Assembly: GCF_046600715.1 (NCBI RefSeq)
Contig: NZ_JBJMAV010000002.1
Location: 310,001 to 374,000, forward strand
Length of the DNA: 64,000 nucleotides
Reading direction: 5' to 3'
Source: Lysobacter_C viscosus
Lineage (GTDB): Bacteria > Pseudomonadota > Gammaproteobacteria > Xanthomonadales > Xanthomonadaceae
Both the position numbers and the translations under genes were made by a program. Shown piece by piece: positions 53,567 through 61,800 of this stretch (its first letter is position 1; every line of letters starts with the position of its first letter). The notes under the pieces are model-generated. The model saw only the letters and a program-made list of their open reading frames with translations, was not told the DNA's origin and ran no database searches.

Positions 53567-55393
53567 CTATCGCCGTACCAAGGCCAGCAAATCGTCTACC
53601 AGCTCCTGAAGTTCGTACCGCTCTTCCTCATCGACCACGTAAGCAGACCTCTCAAGAATCAGGTCTGCGGTCATCTCAGGCCAGAACCGATCTATGACGT
53701 CATCATTGGCCGTGCCTGTTGCCGCGGCGATGATCTTCTTCGCGTCGCACGTATCGGAGTAGTTCACTTCCTGACCAGTCAAACGCGTAATGAGGGCGGG
53801 GCACAGATAGTTTTCGATCTCTCGCTTCCGAGTAATGTGAAACTTTCTGCCCGTTGCTTCCACCTCAGCCTTCCGCCTCTGGGTACTCTTCACTGCGCTG
53901 ATATCACCGCCCACATCCGAGTCTCCAAACACGCACCACGGGAGGCCTAAACTGTCCGCGAGCTTCAGCGTTACCCAGTGCTTTACGCTGCCACTCCCAC
54001 CGATTGGAATAGCTACGACCTTTGCTTCTTCTAGGCTGAAGCTGACACGGCCCGCGTTCTTGAGCGCAGCGGAAGTGTGTCGCAGGAACAGAACGTCTGT
54101 TTTACCCTCCACCAGCACAACGGCTTGCGCACGCTCCATTCCGCTCTCGGGCAACACGCCTAAGCTTTCCGCAGCCTCCTTGAGCACAGCCTCATCTGGC
54201 ATCTTGATCAGAGGAACACCGGCCTCGTCCTTTGCAACGTATCGAACGCCGTTAGCCGGGATCAGGCCAGCCAATGCCGGCACGTGAGTGGTAATAATGA
54301 TCTGTCTGTTGGGCTGGCCGGCCAGAGCGAGCAAGGCCTTCATCAGCATGATCTGGTAGTTGGGATGCTGCGAAGTTTCGGGCTCTTCGATCGCATAGAT
54401 TACGTTTCGTGCGATTCCCGCGACCTTCTCCGCCTCAGCACGGAAGAAGTTCAGAAGGATCAGTCGCCTCACACCGCTGCCCCGCTTGTTAATTGGGATT
54501 CCATTCTCGCCGTCCAGCGTGAAGCTGAATGACCACTTGGGCTTCTCCTTGAACCGAGGCCTTAGCTCGTTAGCTAGTTCCGGCGCCATCTCTTTGAGCT
54601 TCTCAAGCGTCCTGTTTGCGACGTCTAAGACACTGCTCTCGACTTGGCGCTCCAAGGCACCGATCTGCTCTTGAAGGGCGGCCTGAGCCTCTTTCACGGC
54701 CTGCTGCAGAGGGTTCTTCGCCTCGGCATCCCCGTCGCTGCTCTCGCGATCTGACTTGAACAACGCGTAGGTGGGAAGATGCTCTTCGACTTTTGACCAA
54801 ATCGACTTCGCGTCCGTAGATAAGCCCTTGTCGACGTCCAGCAGCGTTTCCTGACACTGGAACGTGCTTGCCGATTGCCAGATAGCCTGCCTCCACAACG
54901 ATGCCACTCGCTCGTCGGCGACAGCATCAGTCACTCCCATTTCCCGCCCTAGCTTTTTTAGATCTGTGATCTTCAAGCTGAGTAACGAATCCAGTGGAGA
55001 ACTCGCCGGGTGCTCACAGCGGATCGCTGTGCGTTCCAGCTTGCCTGTCGATGCTTTGAACGTCTTGACTACCTCAAAGGCGCGACTCGCATTGAGCAAA
55101 TGCTCTTGAGCCAGTGTGGTCTCAACATTGGTATCCAGCACCAAACTGGCGGGCAGGTCGTCGAACTCGCATGAAATCTCGAATCGATCTTCGCCAGATG
55201 CAAGCGCAAAGCAGTTCATGTCGCTCTTATCGACCTTGACTGTGCCCCCGTCAAAGAAGATATCCAGCGCTTCAAGGATCGTGGACTTTCCGTAGTCGTT
55301 CCGACCCACGATGCCAGTCATCGCCTCCTCGAAAGGCAACACAACTTCACGATAGCCGCGAAAATTGATCAGCTTGACCGTCTTCAGGCGCAT
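53567..55393 (-). CDS. OLD-family ATP-dependent endonuclease
   Basis: The 608-residue protein joins an ABC-type ATPase to a C-terminal TOPRIM nuclease, the architecture of OLD (overcoming lysogenisation defect) proteins. Walker A is GRNDYGKST at 30-38. The middle is coiled and charged (about 225-270). The ABC signature region has KRGSGVRRLILL, Walker B VIYAIEEPE and the His switch IITTHVPALAG. The TOPRIM part (about 420-500) shows VVLVEGKTDVLFLR and CVFGDSDVGGD. No UvrD/GajB helicase or reverse transcriptase is adjacent, so it looks like a solitary class 1-type OLD. The gene has lower GC than its flagellar neighbours and stands on the opposite strand, suggesting transfer. A defence role against phage is inferred from the family. 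Confidence 0.9.
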   Translation of the reverse strand: MRLKTVKLINFRGYREVVLPFEEAMTGIVGRNDYGKSTILEALDIFFDGGTVKVDKSDMNCFALASGEDRFEISCEFDDLPASLVLDTNVETTLAQEHLLNASRAFEVVKTFKASTGKLERTAIRCEHPASSPLDSLLSLKITDLKKLGREMGVTDAVADERVASLWRQAIWQSASTFQCQETLLDVDKGLSTDAKSIWSKVEEHLPTYALFKSDRESSDGDAEAKNPLQQAVKEAQAALQEQIGALERQVESSVLDVANRTLEKLKEMAPELANELRPRFKEKPKWSFSFTLDGENGIPINKRGSGVRRLILLNFFRAEAEKVAGIARNVIYAIEEPETSQHPNYQIMLMKALLALAGQPNRQIIITTHVPALAGLIPANGVRYVAKDEAGVPLIKMPDEAVLKEAAESLGVLPESGMERAQAVVLVEGKTDVLFLRHTSAALKNAGRVSFSLEEAKVVAIPIGGSGSVKHWVTLKLADSLGLPWCVFGDSDVGGDISAVKSTQRRKAEVEATGRKFHITRKREIENYLCPALITRLTGQEVNYSDTCDAKKIIAAATGTANDDVIDRFWPEMTADLILERSAYVVDEEERYELQELVDDLLALVRR

Positions 55394-55563
55394 CCTGCTT
55401 CCCCTGCACGAAAATCAATGATTCTGATGTTTGATCCAGAAAACCCCCTCGGCTGTACGAACGTGCGCCGGATCCGTCGCGACGTGTCGCGTGCGCCAGT
55501 TGATCCTGCACCTCTGACTGGAGGCCTGCATGACAACCTCTTGCACGCCTCCAACGAACAACA

Positions 55564-55711
55564 AGGGTCAGAGCCCACTTTCCCCGTCGGTGCGCTCGAG
55601 CTAGCCCACTAGCAGCATTCGCTACCAACCCGGATGCTGATGCATCACCTCACACACAGGTTACTGGGCGGTTGGTGCGGGCGTAGACATGGCAATTTTC
55701 GCTCTGTCCCT
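55564..55711. repeat. Inverted-repeat-bounded relic in the OLD-GGDEF gap
   Basis: AGGGTCAGAGC (55564-55574) is matched in inverse by GCTCTGTCCCT (55701-55711) at 10 of 11 positions. A related motif, ACTCTGACCCCTG, occurs at 58101. The 348-base gap 55394-55741 shows no convincing gene; it may hold remnants of a small mobile element. Confidence is low because the repeats are short. Confidence 0.35.
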
Positions 55712-55741
55712 GTTTTCGACGTCGACCAGAAGGATCAGCTA

Positions 55742-56896
55742 TCAATCCGACACCACCGTCGACGCCACGCGTGCCGCGCCGCCTTCCGCCGCTTCCGGTT
55801 CCTGCACGTAGGCGCGGTTGCGGCCGGCGGCCTTGGCCCGGTACAGAGCGCTGTCGGCGCGCGAGAGCCATGCTTCCACCGTTTCGCCGCGCACCAGCAC
55901 GGCGGCGCCGATCGATGCCGTTACCGGCCCGCCGGGGCTGCTGATGCGCGCCTCCACCGTCGCGCGCAGTTGCTCGGCCACGGTGGCCAGGGCCTTGGCG
56001 GTGGTGCCGGGCACCAGCACCAGGAACTCCTCGCCGCCGAAGCGGAACACGCGGTCGGCGCGACGCACCGACCGGCGCAGCACGTCGGCGAACTCCGCCA
56101 GCACCGCGTCGCCCGCCTGGTGGCCATGGCGGTCGTTGACCCGCTTGAAGTGGTCGATGTCGACCAGCGCCAGCCCCACCGGGATGCCGGTGCGGCGGCT
56201 GGCTGCCACCGCGATCTCCAGCTCGTCCTGCATCGCCCGGCGGTTGCCCACGCCGGTGAGCGAGTCCACCGTGGCCAACCGCTCCAGCTCGGCGCGCTGG
56301 CGCTCGGTCCAGTGGGCCAGGATGTAGGACAGGGCCGACGCCAGCGCCGCCGATGCGGTGAACGACAGCAGGTGCGGGGTGGAGTCGAACGCGCGCCCCT
56401 GCAGCGCGAGCGCGCCCAGCAGCAGCACCGCCGCGCCGGCCGCCAGCGGCCGCGGCATCAGGAAGAAGTTCGCCATCAGCACCGCATAGACCCAGAACAA
56501 CCCCGAGTACCCGCCCAGGGTGGCACTCAGGTACACCCCCACGCTGTTGAGCACGCACATTACCAGGCCCGGCCAGCGGGTGGCCCCGGTGCGCCACGCA
56601 TATCCCACCACCCCCGCCAGTCCCGCCACGATGGCCGCGTCGATGGTGCCGATCAGGATCGAGCCGGTGGCGAAGCGATACACCGCGAAGGGCAGGATGC
56701 CGGCCACCGCGCAGCCGCCGAACAGGGCGATGATCGCCAGCTGGTGGTTGCCCCGCAGTCGCTCCAGCACTGGTTGATCTCCCGTGTATCGGTGAATCGC
56801 ATCCCGGCAGCGCTGCCGCCCGTCAGGCTTGGGGCGCTCGGCGTGGCCGACTGCCTGCACTGGCGGCTTGGCCCTGACGTCCGTGGAGTAGGACAT
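55742..56896 (-). CDS. Membrane-bound diguanylate cyclase
   Basis: The protein makes c-di-GMP, which usually opposes motility. The 384-residue product has five to six membrane segments in the N-terminal half (about residues 50-200), with no recognised sensor motif. The C-terminal GGDEF domain (about 215-370) has VDSLTGVGNRRAMQDELEIA, LALVDIDHFKRVNDRHGHQA and active site RFGGEEFLVL. The RRAD product-inhibition site lies five residues before GG. The start at MSYSTD is used; a further ATG at 57019 would add 41 poorly conserved residues. It is the only c-di-GMP enzyme in the window. Confidence 0.9.
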   Translation of the reverse strand: MSYSTDVRAKPPVQAVGHAERPKPDGRQRCRDAIHRYTGDQPVLERLRGNHQLAIIALFGGCAVAGILPFAVYRFATGSILIGTIDAAIVAGLAGVVGYAWRTGATRWPGLVMCVLNSVGVYLSATLGGYSGLFWVYAVLMANFFLMPRPLAAGAAVLLLGALALQGRAFDSTPHLLSFTASAALASALSYILAHWTERQRAELERLATVDSLTGVGNRRAMQDELEIAVAASRRTGIPVGLALVDIDHFKRVNDRHGHQAGDAVLAEFADVLRRSVRRADRVFRFGGEEFLVLVPGTTAKALATVAEQLRATVEARISSPGGPVTASIGAAVLVRGETVEAWLSRADSALYRAKAAGRNRAYVQEPEAAEGGAARVASTVVSD

Positions 56897-57054
56897 GCAA
56901 TACGCGGGCCACGCGCCAGCGCGCTGGGCACATAGGATGAACGAAGTGAGCCCCCTGATGGCGGGACGTAGTAGTCCACTCGATCGATGGAGAAGGTGAA
57001 CAGGGCCGTGCGCATGCACATGGTTGGACCGCGCCTGCTCGCATGTGGAAGCGA

Positions 57055-57882
57055 TCAGGACGCGGGCCTGATCCCGTCGCGCAGCTCACCGCGCAACGCG
57101 GCGATCTCCTCGCGCAGCCGCTCGATGGATGCCGCGCCGGCCACCTCGGCCGCCGGGTCCTCGGCGTCGCGCCCCACGAAGAACGAGGCGAGCACCGCGG
57201 TGACGTACCCGAACACCGCGAACGCATACAGCGACAGCAGCAGGCACAGGAACCGGCCGGCCGCCGTTTCCGGCCAGTAGCTGGAGCCCATCGTGGTCAT
57301 CAGCATGGCCGTCCACCACAAGGCATCGCCGAAGTCCCGGAAGCCACGCGCGCCGGTCCCCTCGTTCTCCAGCGTGTACATGCCGGCCGCACCGACGACC
57401 ACCACGATCAGGGTGATCAGCATCGCGTAGCCCATCCCGCGCCGGCCCATGCTGGCACCCAGGGTGCGCATGCCCCGGTTGATGGAACTCACCACCCGCA
57501 GCAGCCGGCTTCCCCGGCTCACGCCTGCGAGGCGGGTCAGCCGCGCCAGCCGAGCAATGCGCAGCACCCGCAGCATCCGCAACGCCGGCGCGAGCAGCGC
57601 GATGGCCTTCAGCCAGTTGCGCTTGAAGTAGTCCACCTTGTCCGGCGCCAGCACCAGGTCCAGCGCGAACTCGAACGCGAACAACACCCAGATGAAAACC
57701 CCGAGCGCCTCCAGGAACGGATTCAGCCCCCAGACCACCTCCACCACGAACAGCGCCAGCCAGCCCAGCGCCAGCACCAGCATCGGCACCTCGAGCCAAT
57801 CCTGCAGCCGCTCAAGCACCTGGCCCCGCTCGGCCTGCAGCGCATCGGTTTCGGTCAGGGGCCCGGTTTCGGACTCGGACAT
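57055..57882 (-). CDS. Voltage-sensor-type ion channel, atypical filter
   Basis: The 275-residue protein has the layout of a six-segment channel: S1-S3 (about residues 38-95), an Arg-rich S4 (RMLRVLRIARLARLTRLAGV, about 101-120) and S5/S6 around a pore loop. The filter region reads MLMTTMGSSYWPET (about 194-207) in place of the potassium-channel TVGYGD, so ion preference cannot be stated. The C-terminal segment SIERLREEIAALRGELRDGI is a coiled coil. The start MSESETG is used because GAGGAG lies 10 bases upstream; an ATG seven codons earlier is possible. It lies downstream of the candidate immunity gene on the same strand, after a 409-base gap. Confidence 0.8.
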   Translation of the reverse strand: MSESETGPLTETDALQAERGQVLERLQDWLEVPMLVLALGWLALFVVEVVWGLNPFLEALGVFIWVLFAFEFALDLVLAPDKVDYFKRNWLKAIALLAPALRMLRVLRIARLARLTRLAGVSRGSRLLRVVSSINRGMRTLGASMGRRGMGYAMLITLIVVVVGAAGMYTLENEGTGARGFRDFGDALWWTAMLMTTMGSSYWPETAAGRFLCLLLSLYAFAVFGYVTAVLASFFVGRDAEDPAAEVAGAASIERLREEIAALRGELRDGIRPAS

Positions 57883-58144
57883 GGCGGCAGCTCCTCGCGG
57901 CATCGGGGTTCCGCTGCACCTGTACCACCGTTTGGGCGACGGCGCTGCGGCAGGCCGGCTGGTCGGGACTCAATCTTCGGTGGCGACCACGCGATCGACC
58001 GCGCGTCCGAGCGGCATTGCTACGCGATAAGTGAACCTGACCCCGTAGCTGCTTGGACTGCACTCAACGCATCCAGTCGCAAACCAAACTGAGAAAGTCG
58101 ACTCTGACCCCTGTTTTTTAGTGCGCGGGCTTTTGCTTTTCAGG

Positions 58145-58251
58145 AGGCGGGCCAAGGCCCGCCCTACGGGCACGCTTAGGGCGGGGCTTAACCCGCCTTA
58201 CGCGGGTTACGGTCACGCTTAGGGCGGGTTTTAACCCGCCTTACGCGGGTT
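58145..58251. repeat. Palindromic tandem repeats downstream of the RHS locus
   Basis: GGCGGGCC-AA-GGCCCGCC at 58146-58163 is followed by two near-identical 38-base copies at 58171 and 58214, 43 bases apart. Each has CACGCTTAGGGCGGG, an AACCCGCC arm and TTACGCGGGTT. The motif ACTCTGACCCCTG is at 58101. These fill the gap between the ion channel gene and the candidate immunity gene; no gene is seen. Confidence 0.75.
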
Positions 58252-58291
58252 GACCCGTAGTTGGACCCGTTAGTTGGTTGCTTGCGTTAGC

Positions 58292-58816
58292 TCACTCATT
58301 AGCGTCCTTCCCAAATAACCCAGATCGGCCGTGAAGAAAAAAGATCGACTCCGGAATCTCTTTGTTGCTGAAATTGGGGGTGATAATCGCAACAACGCCG
58401 AGCTCAGCATTTATGAGGTAGGAATTGGATCGCTTCCCATCCTTGGTCACATCTACTCGAAAGGCTTGCCGCTGACAACCAGAGATAGGCAGATCAACTT
58501 TTCTGGTCACGTGGAACCTGTAGCTGCCGACAGCGTACTCGGCGCCTACGGCAGCGTCTTCAGGCAACTCAAGCAAAGCCATAAAGTCAAAAGCTATGCA
58601 GTTTCTTGAGGCGTCAGCACACTGCACCAACTTGCCATAGTCATGTCCAAGGCTGTACAGCCCCTTCTCCGTCTCAAAAGAGATTCGAGAATCTTGTCCG
58701 TTCTCCGAATAACGAACATCTGGCGCAAAGTTGATGTAGAGCGCTTTTTCAGCCTGCGCGGGAAATGCTAGGCAAGCGGCTAGGACAAAACCGAAGCTGC
58801 TGAGAAATTTGATCAT
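58292..58816 (-). CDS. Small exported protein, candidate immunity partner of the RHS protein
   Basis: I do not recognise the family. The 174-residue protein has a clear Sec signal (residues 1-22, MIKFLSSFGFVLAACLAFPA, cleaved near AQA). The mature part is beta-rich, with Cys residues near CADASRNC and at SGC (possible disulphides). Its ATG overlaps the RHS stop codon (ATGA), so the two are translationally coupled. Its GC content is lower than the core RHS gene and matches the RHS tip. Small genes directly after polymorphic-toxin tips often encode the matching immunity protein, and an exported one would suit a periplasm-acting toxin. Function is inferred from position. Confidence 0.6.
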   Translation of the reverse strand: MIKFLSSFGFVLAACLAFPAQAEKALYINFAPDVRYSENGQDSRISFETEKGLYSLGHDYGKLVQCADASRNCIAFDFMALLELPEDAAVGAEYAVGSYRFHVTRKVDLPISGCQRQAFRVDVTKDGKRSNSYLINAELGVVAIITPNFSNKEIPESIFFLHGRSGLFGKDANE

Positions 58817-61800
58817 CTGCTTCGCAACTCCCTCTTTATTTCACGCGGTGCATGGTCTTTCATCTGGTTTGAGTGATCGCTTGCTGCAGCCTCACGGTCA
58901 TGCGGCTGTGTGTTCCCCATATCAAGCACGTGGCCATGCTCATGCCCGATAACCAGAAACAGCGTTGCATCGCCGCCCTGACCGAGTGCCATTCCATGGT
59001 AGTCCGGGAACGTCATGGAACTGTCAGCAAGCTCGGCAAAGCTCGGCAGAACTGAAATTGCCGCCTCGCCGGGCTCCCGATATGCCCGAATTCCCTCCGA
59101 ACCTTGGCCTTTCACATCCTGGATGGATTGAGCGGCGGGACTCAACTCCCGCCGGTACTCGACCTTGGTGCTCTTGTACGAATCCATTGCTGCTTGATTG
59201 CCAGACTTCTCAACCGCCTTTTCATAGAGAAGCTGCCCCCTATTGCCCGCTGAGATTGCCGCCCGATCCACTCGCGACAATTCCTTCTCTGGGATAGCAG
59301 TCGTTACCTTGACCGATTGACGACCGTCCGGATCGGTAAAGGCATAAGGGTTGTTATTGGCGTACCAATACCGGTTGAAGTTGCTGCCATCGGTGCTGTT
59401 CGCGGTCACCGGGTCCACGCTCAGGAACCTTCCGACGCTCGGATCGTAATAGCGCTGCTGCATATAAGTCAGCCCGGTAGCCGCATCCATCACGTGCCCC
59501 GTATACCCCGGCCCGTCCGGATTCGGCTTCCCGATCAGGGCCCCGTACGGCGCGTACCGGTTCCGCTCCACCACGTTGCGGGCGCTGTCCGTCACCGCCA
59601 CCGGGCTGCCCAGCGCGTCGGTGTGCTGGTAGGTGATGCTGTCCAGACCGGTGGTGGCATCGCGCTCGCGGGTGGCCACCATGGAGCCGCCCAGGTACAC
59701 GTACCAGTGCTGCTTCTTCTTGCGCACGTCGCTGTCGAACACGAGCTGCCCGGCCTTGGAGTACAGGCTGTGCTTGCTGCCCGCGGTGAAGTCGCGCACG
59801 CGCCGACCCAGGCCGTCGTAGACGTAGGCACTCACCTGCGCGCCGTTGGTCACGCTGCGCAGGCGGTTGCCGAAGTCGAAGTCGAAGATCTGGCCGTTCT
59901 TGTCGCTGACGTTGCCCTGCGGGTCGTACGCCAGGCCGGTGATGGTGGCCCCGGCACTGTTGAGCACGTTGGTCAGGCGGTTGTTGGCATCGTAGACATA
60001 GCGCACGTTGCTCTGGCTGCCCACCCGCGCGGTCAGCAGGTTGTCCAGGGCGTCGTAGGTGAAGGCGGCCTGGCCGTCGCCCCCGAACATGGGCGCGGTC
60101 ACCCCGGTCAGGCGGTCCAGCTGGTCATAGGCCATGGTCCGGTTGCCCGGCGCGCCGGGCAGGCCGTCGCTGATGGCCGCCACGTTGCCGTTGAAGTCGT
60201 AGTCGTAGCTGTCGTCATGCACTGCGGTGGTGCCATAGGCGTCGCGGCTGCGCTCGGGCAGGCCGCGGGCGTTCTGGGTCAGGGTGTGGACGATGCCGTT
60301 GCCGTAGGTGAACTGGCGCAGCGCGCCGTTGGGGTAGTAGCTGGCCCCGTAGGCGTAGCCGCCGGCGCGGGTCGGCTGCCCCAGTGCGTTGGGTGCGTAC
60401 GGGAAGCCCACCCCACCCGGGAAGCCCTGGCTGGCCAGGTTGCCGTTGGCGTCGTAGTAGTGGCGGATGTACCAGTCCATCGTCCCGAACCGGGTCAGCT
60501 CCTCGGTCGGCAGGCGGCGGCGGTTGTAGGAGTACGACGTTTTCACGGTGTTGACGCCGTCGTTGTCCACTTCGACCGATGCCACCAGCCCGTCAGGCGT
60601 GTAGGTGTACTCCAGGTCGCCGCGCCCGTCGGAATGGCGGACGGCGACCAGCCGGTTGCGCGCGTCGTAGAGGCGGTCGATGCGCCGGTCGGTACTGAAA
60701 GGCGTGGTGCTTTCGCAAATGTCGGGGTTCGGGTAGTTGAAGCCGCCGGCGCTGCGCGTCAGGTTGCCCGCCGCGTCGTAGCCGTAGACCGTACTGCCCG
60801 CCTCGGGCGCGATCGTCTTGCACAGCAGCTGGTTGGGCAGGTAGGCGTACTGCCGCGTCAAGGCCTCTGATCCGCTGGCATTGCGCTGCGTGAGCGACCG
60901 CGGCTTGCCGAAATCGTCGCGGTCGATATGGGTCTCGACATCACCCTGGCGGGTGATCTTCACCGGCGCGTCGTAGGTGGGTTCGTCGAACGCCTGGTAC
61001 CAGGTACGGGTGACGTAGTTGCGTGGATTGGTGGCGATCAGGTAGCCGCCATTGGCGGCATAGGTGAGCGTGGTGGTCAGCATCCCGTACGCGGATGTCT
61101 GCCCCACGCTGCGCTTGCGCCCCAGGACGTCGTAGGTCGAATAGGTACCGTCGGTGAACGTCGAGGGATTGGCCGGAACGCCGCCCGGATAGGACACGAA
61201 GGTCTCGCGACCGGCGTGGTCATAGCGACGGGCGGTGACCCGACGCGTGCCCAGCTTGTCGGCGACATCGAACTCCTGCTCCAGCACCGGCCGCCACAGG
61301 GCATCGAAGTAGCGGTACAGCTGGCGATCGCCCTGGAAAACGACCTGGCGCCAGTGGCCCGCTGGAATGCCGTATTCGCTGGACGGGATCTGCGCGAACC
61401 CCTGGGTGATGGGTGCCCACGCATTGGTGTCGCCCGCGGGGAAGTCCGTCCGCGACATCCGGCCCATGGTGTCGTACTGGTAGGACGTGCTGAAGCCGTT
61501 CTCGTCGGTCACCGATGCGATGGTGCCGTCGGGGTTGACCGCCGCCGACTGCGTGGCGCCGTCCGCGTACCGGATGGAACGCGGCACGCCGCGATACCAG
61601 CTGGACAGCAGCGTGACGTTGCCGTTGCCGTCGGCAACCGACTTCAGCAGGCCGTCGCTGCCGGCAGTGGTGTGGTAGGCCAAGGTATCCAGCGGGCGCC
61701 CGAAGCTGTAGGTCTTCACCGGGAGGGCCTTGTAGCCGTAGTCGGTACGGCTGACCTGCAGGCCGGTTTCCTTGTCGGTGACTGACTTGACCTGGCCAAG

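Noticed and set aside
55634..56935. 433-codon plus-strand frame opposite the GGDEF gene
   Set aside because: Its composition is His/Arg/Gln-rich without domains, while the minus strand encodes a clear membrane segment set and GGEEF domain.
57043..58092. 349-codon plus-strand frame opposite the ion channel
   Set aside because: Low-complexity His/Gln/Pro translation; the opposite strand has a coherent six-segment channel with S4 and coiled coil.
58331..58609. 92-codon plus-strand frame opposite the candidate immunity gene
   Set aside because: It lacks a signal or domain, and the minus-strand frame has a signal peptide, translational coupling to RHS and better composition.
59317..60870. 517-codon plus-strand frame inside the RHS gene
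   Set aside because: The Val/Gly/His-rich translation is the antisense of YD repeats, and the RHS reading on the minus strand has recognisable repeats.
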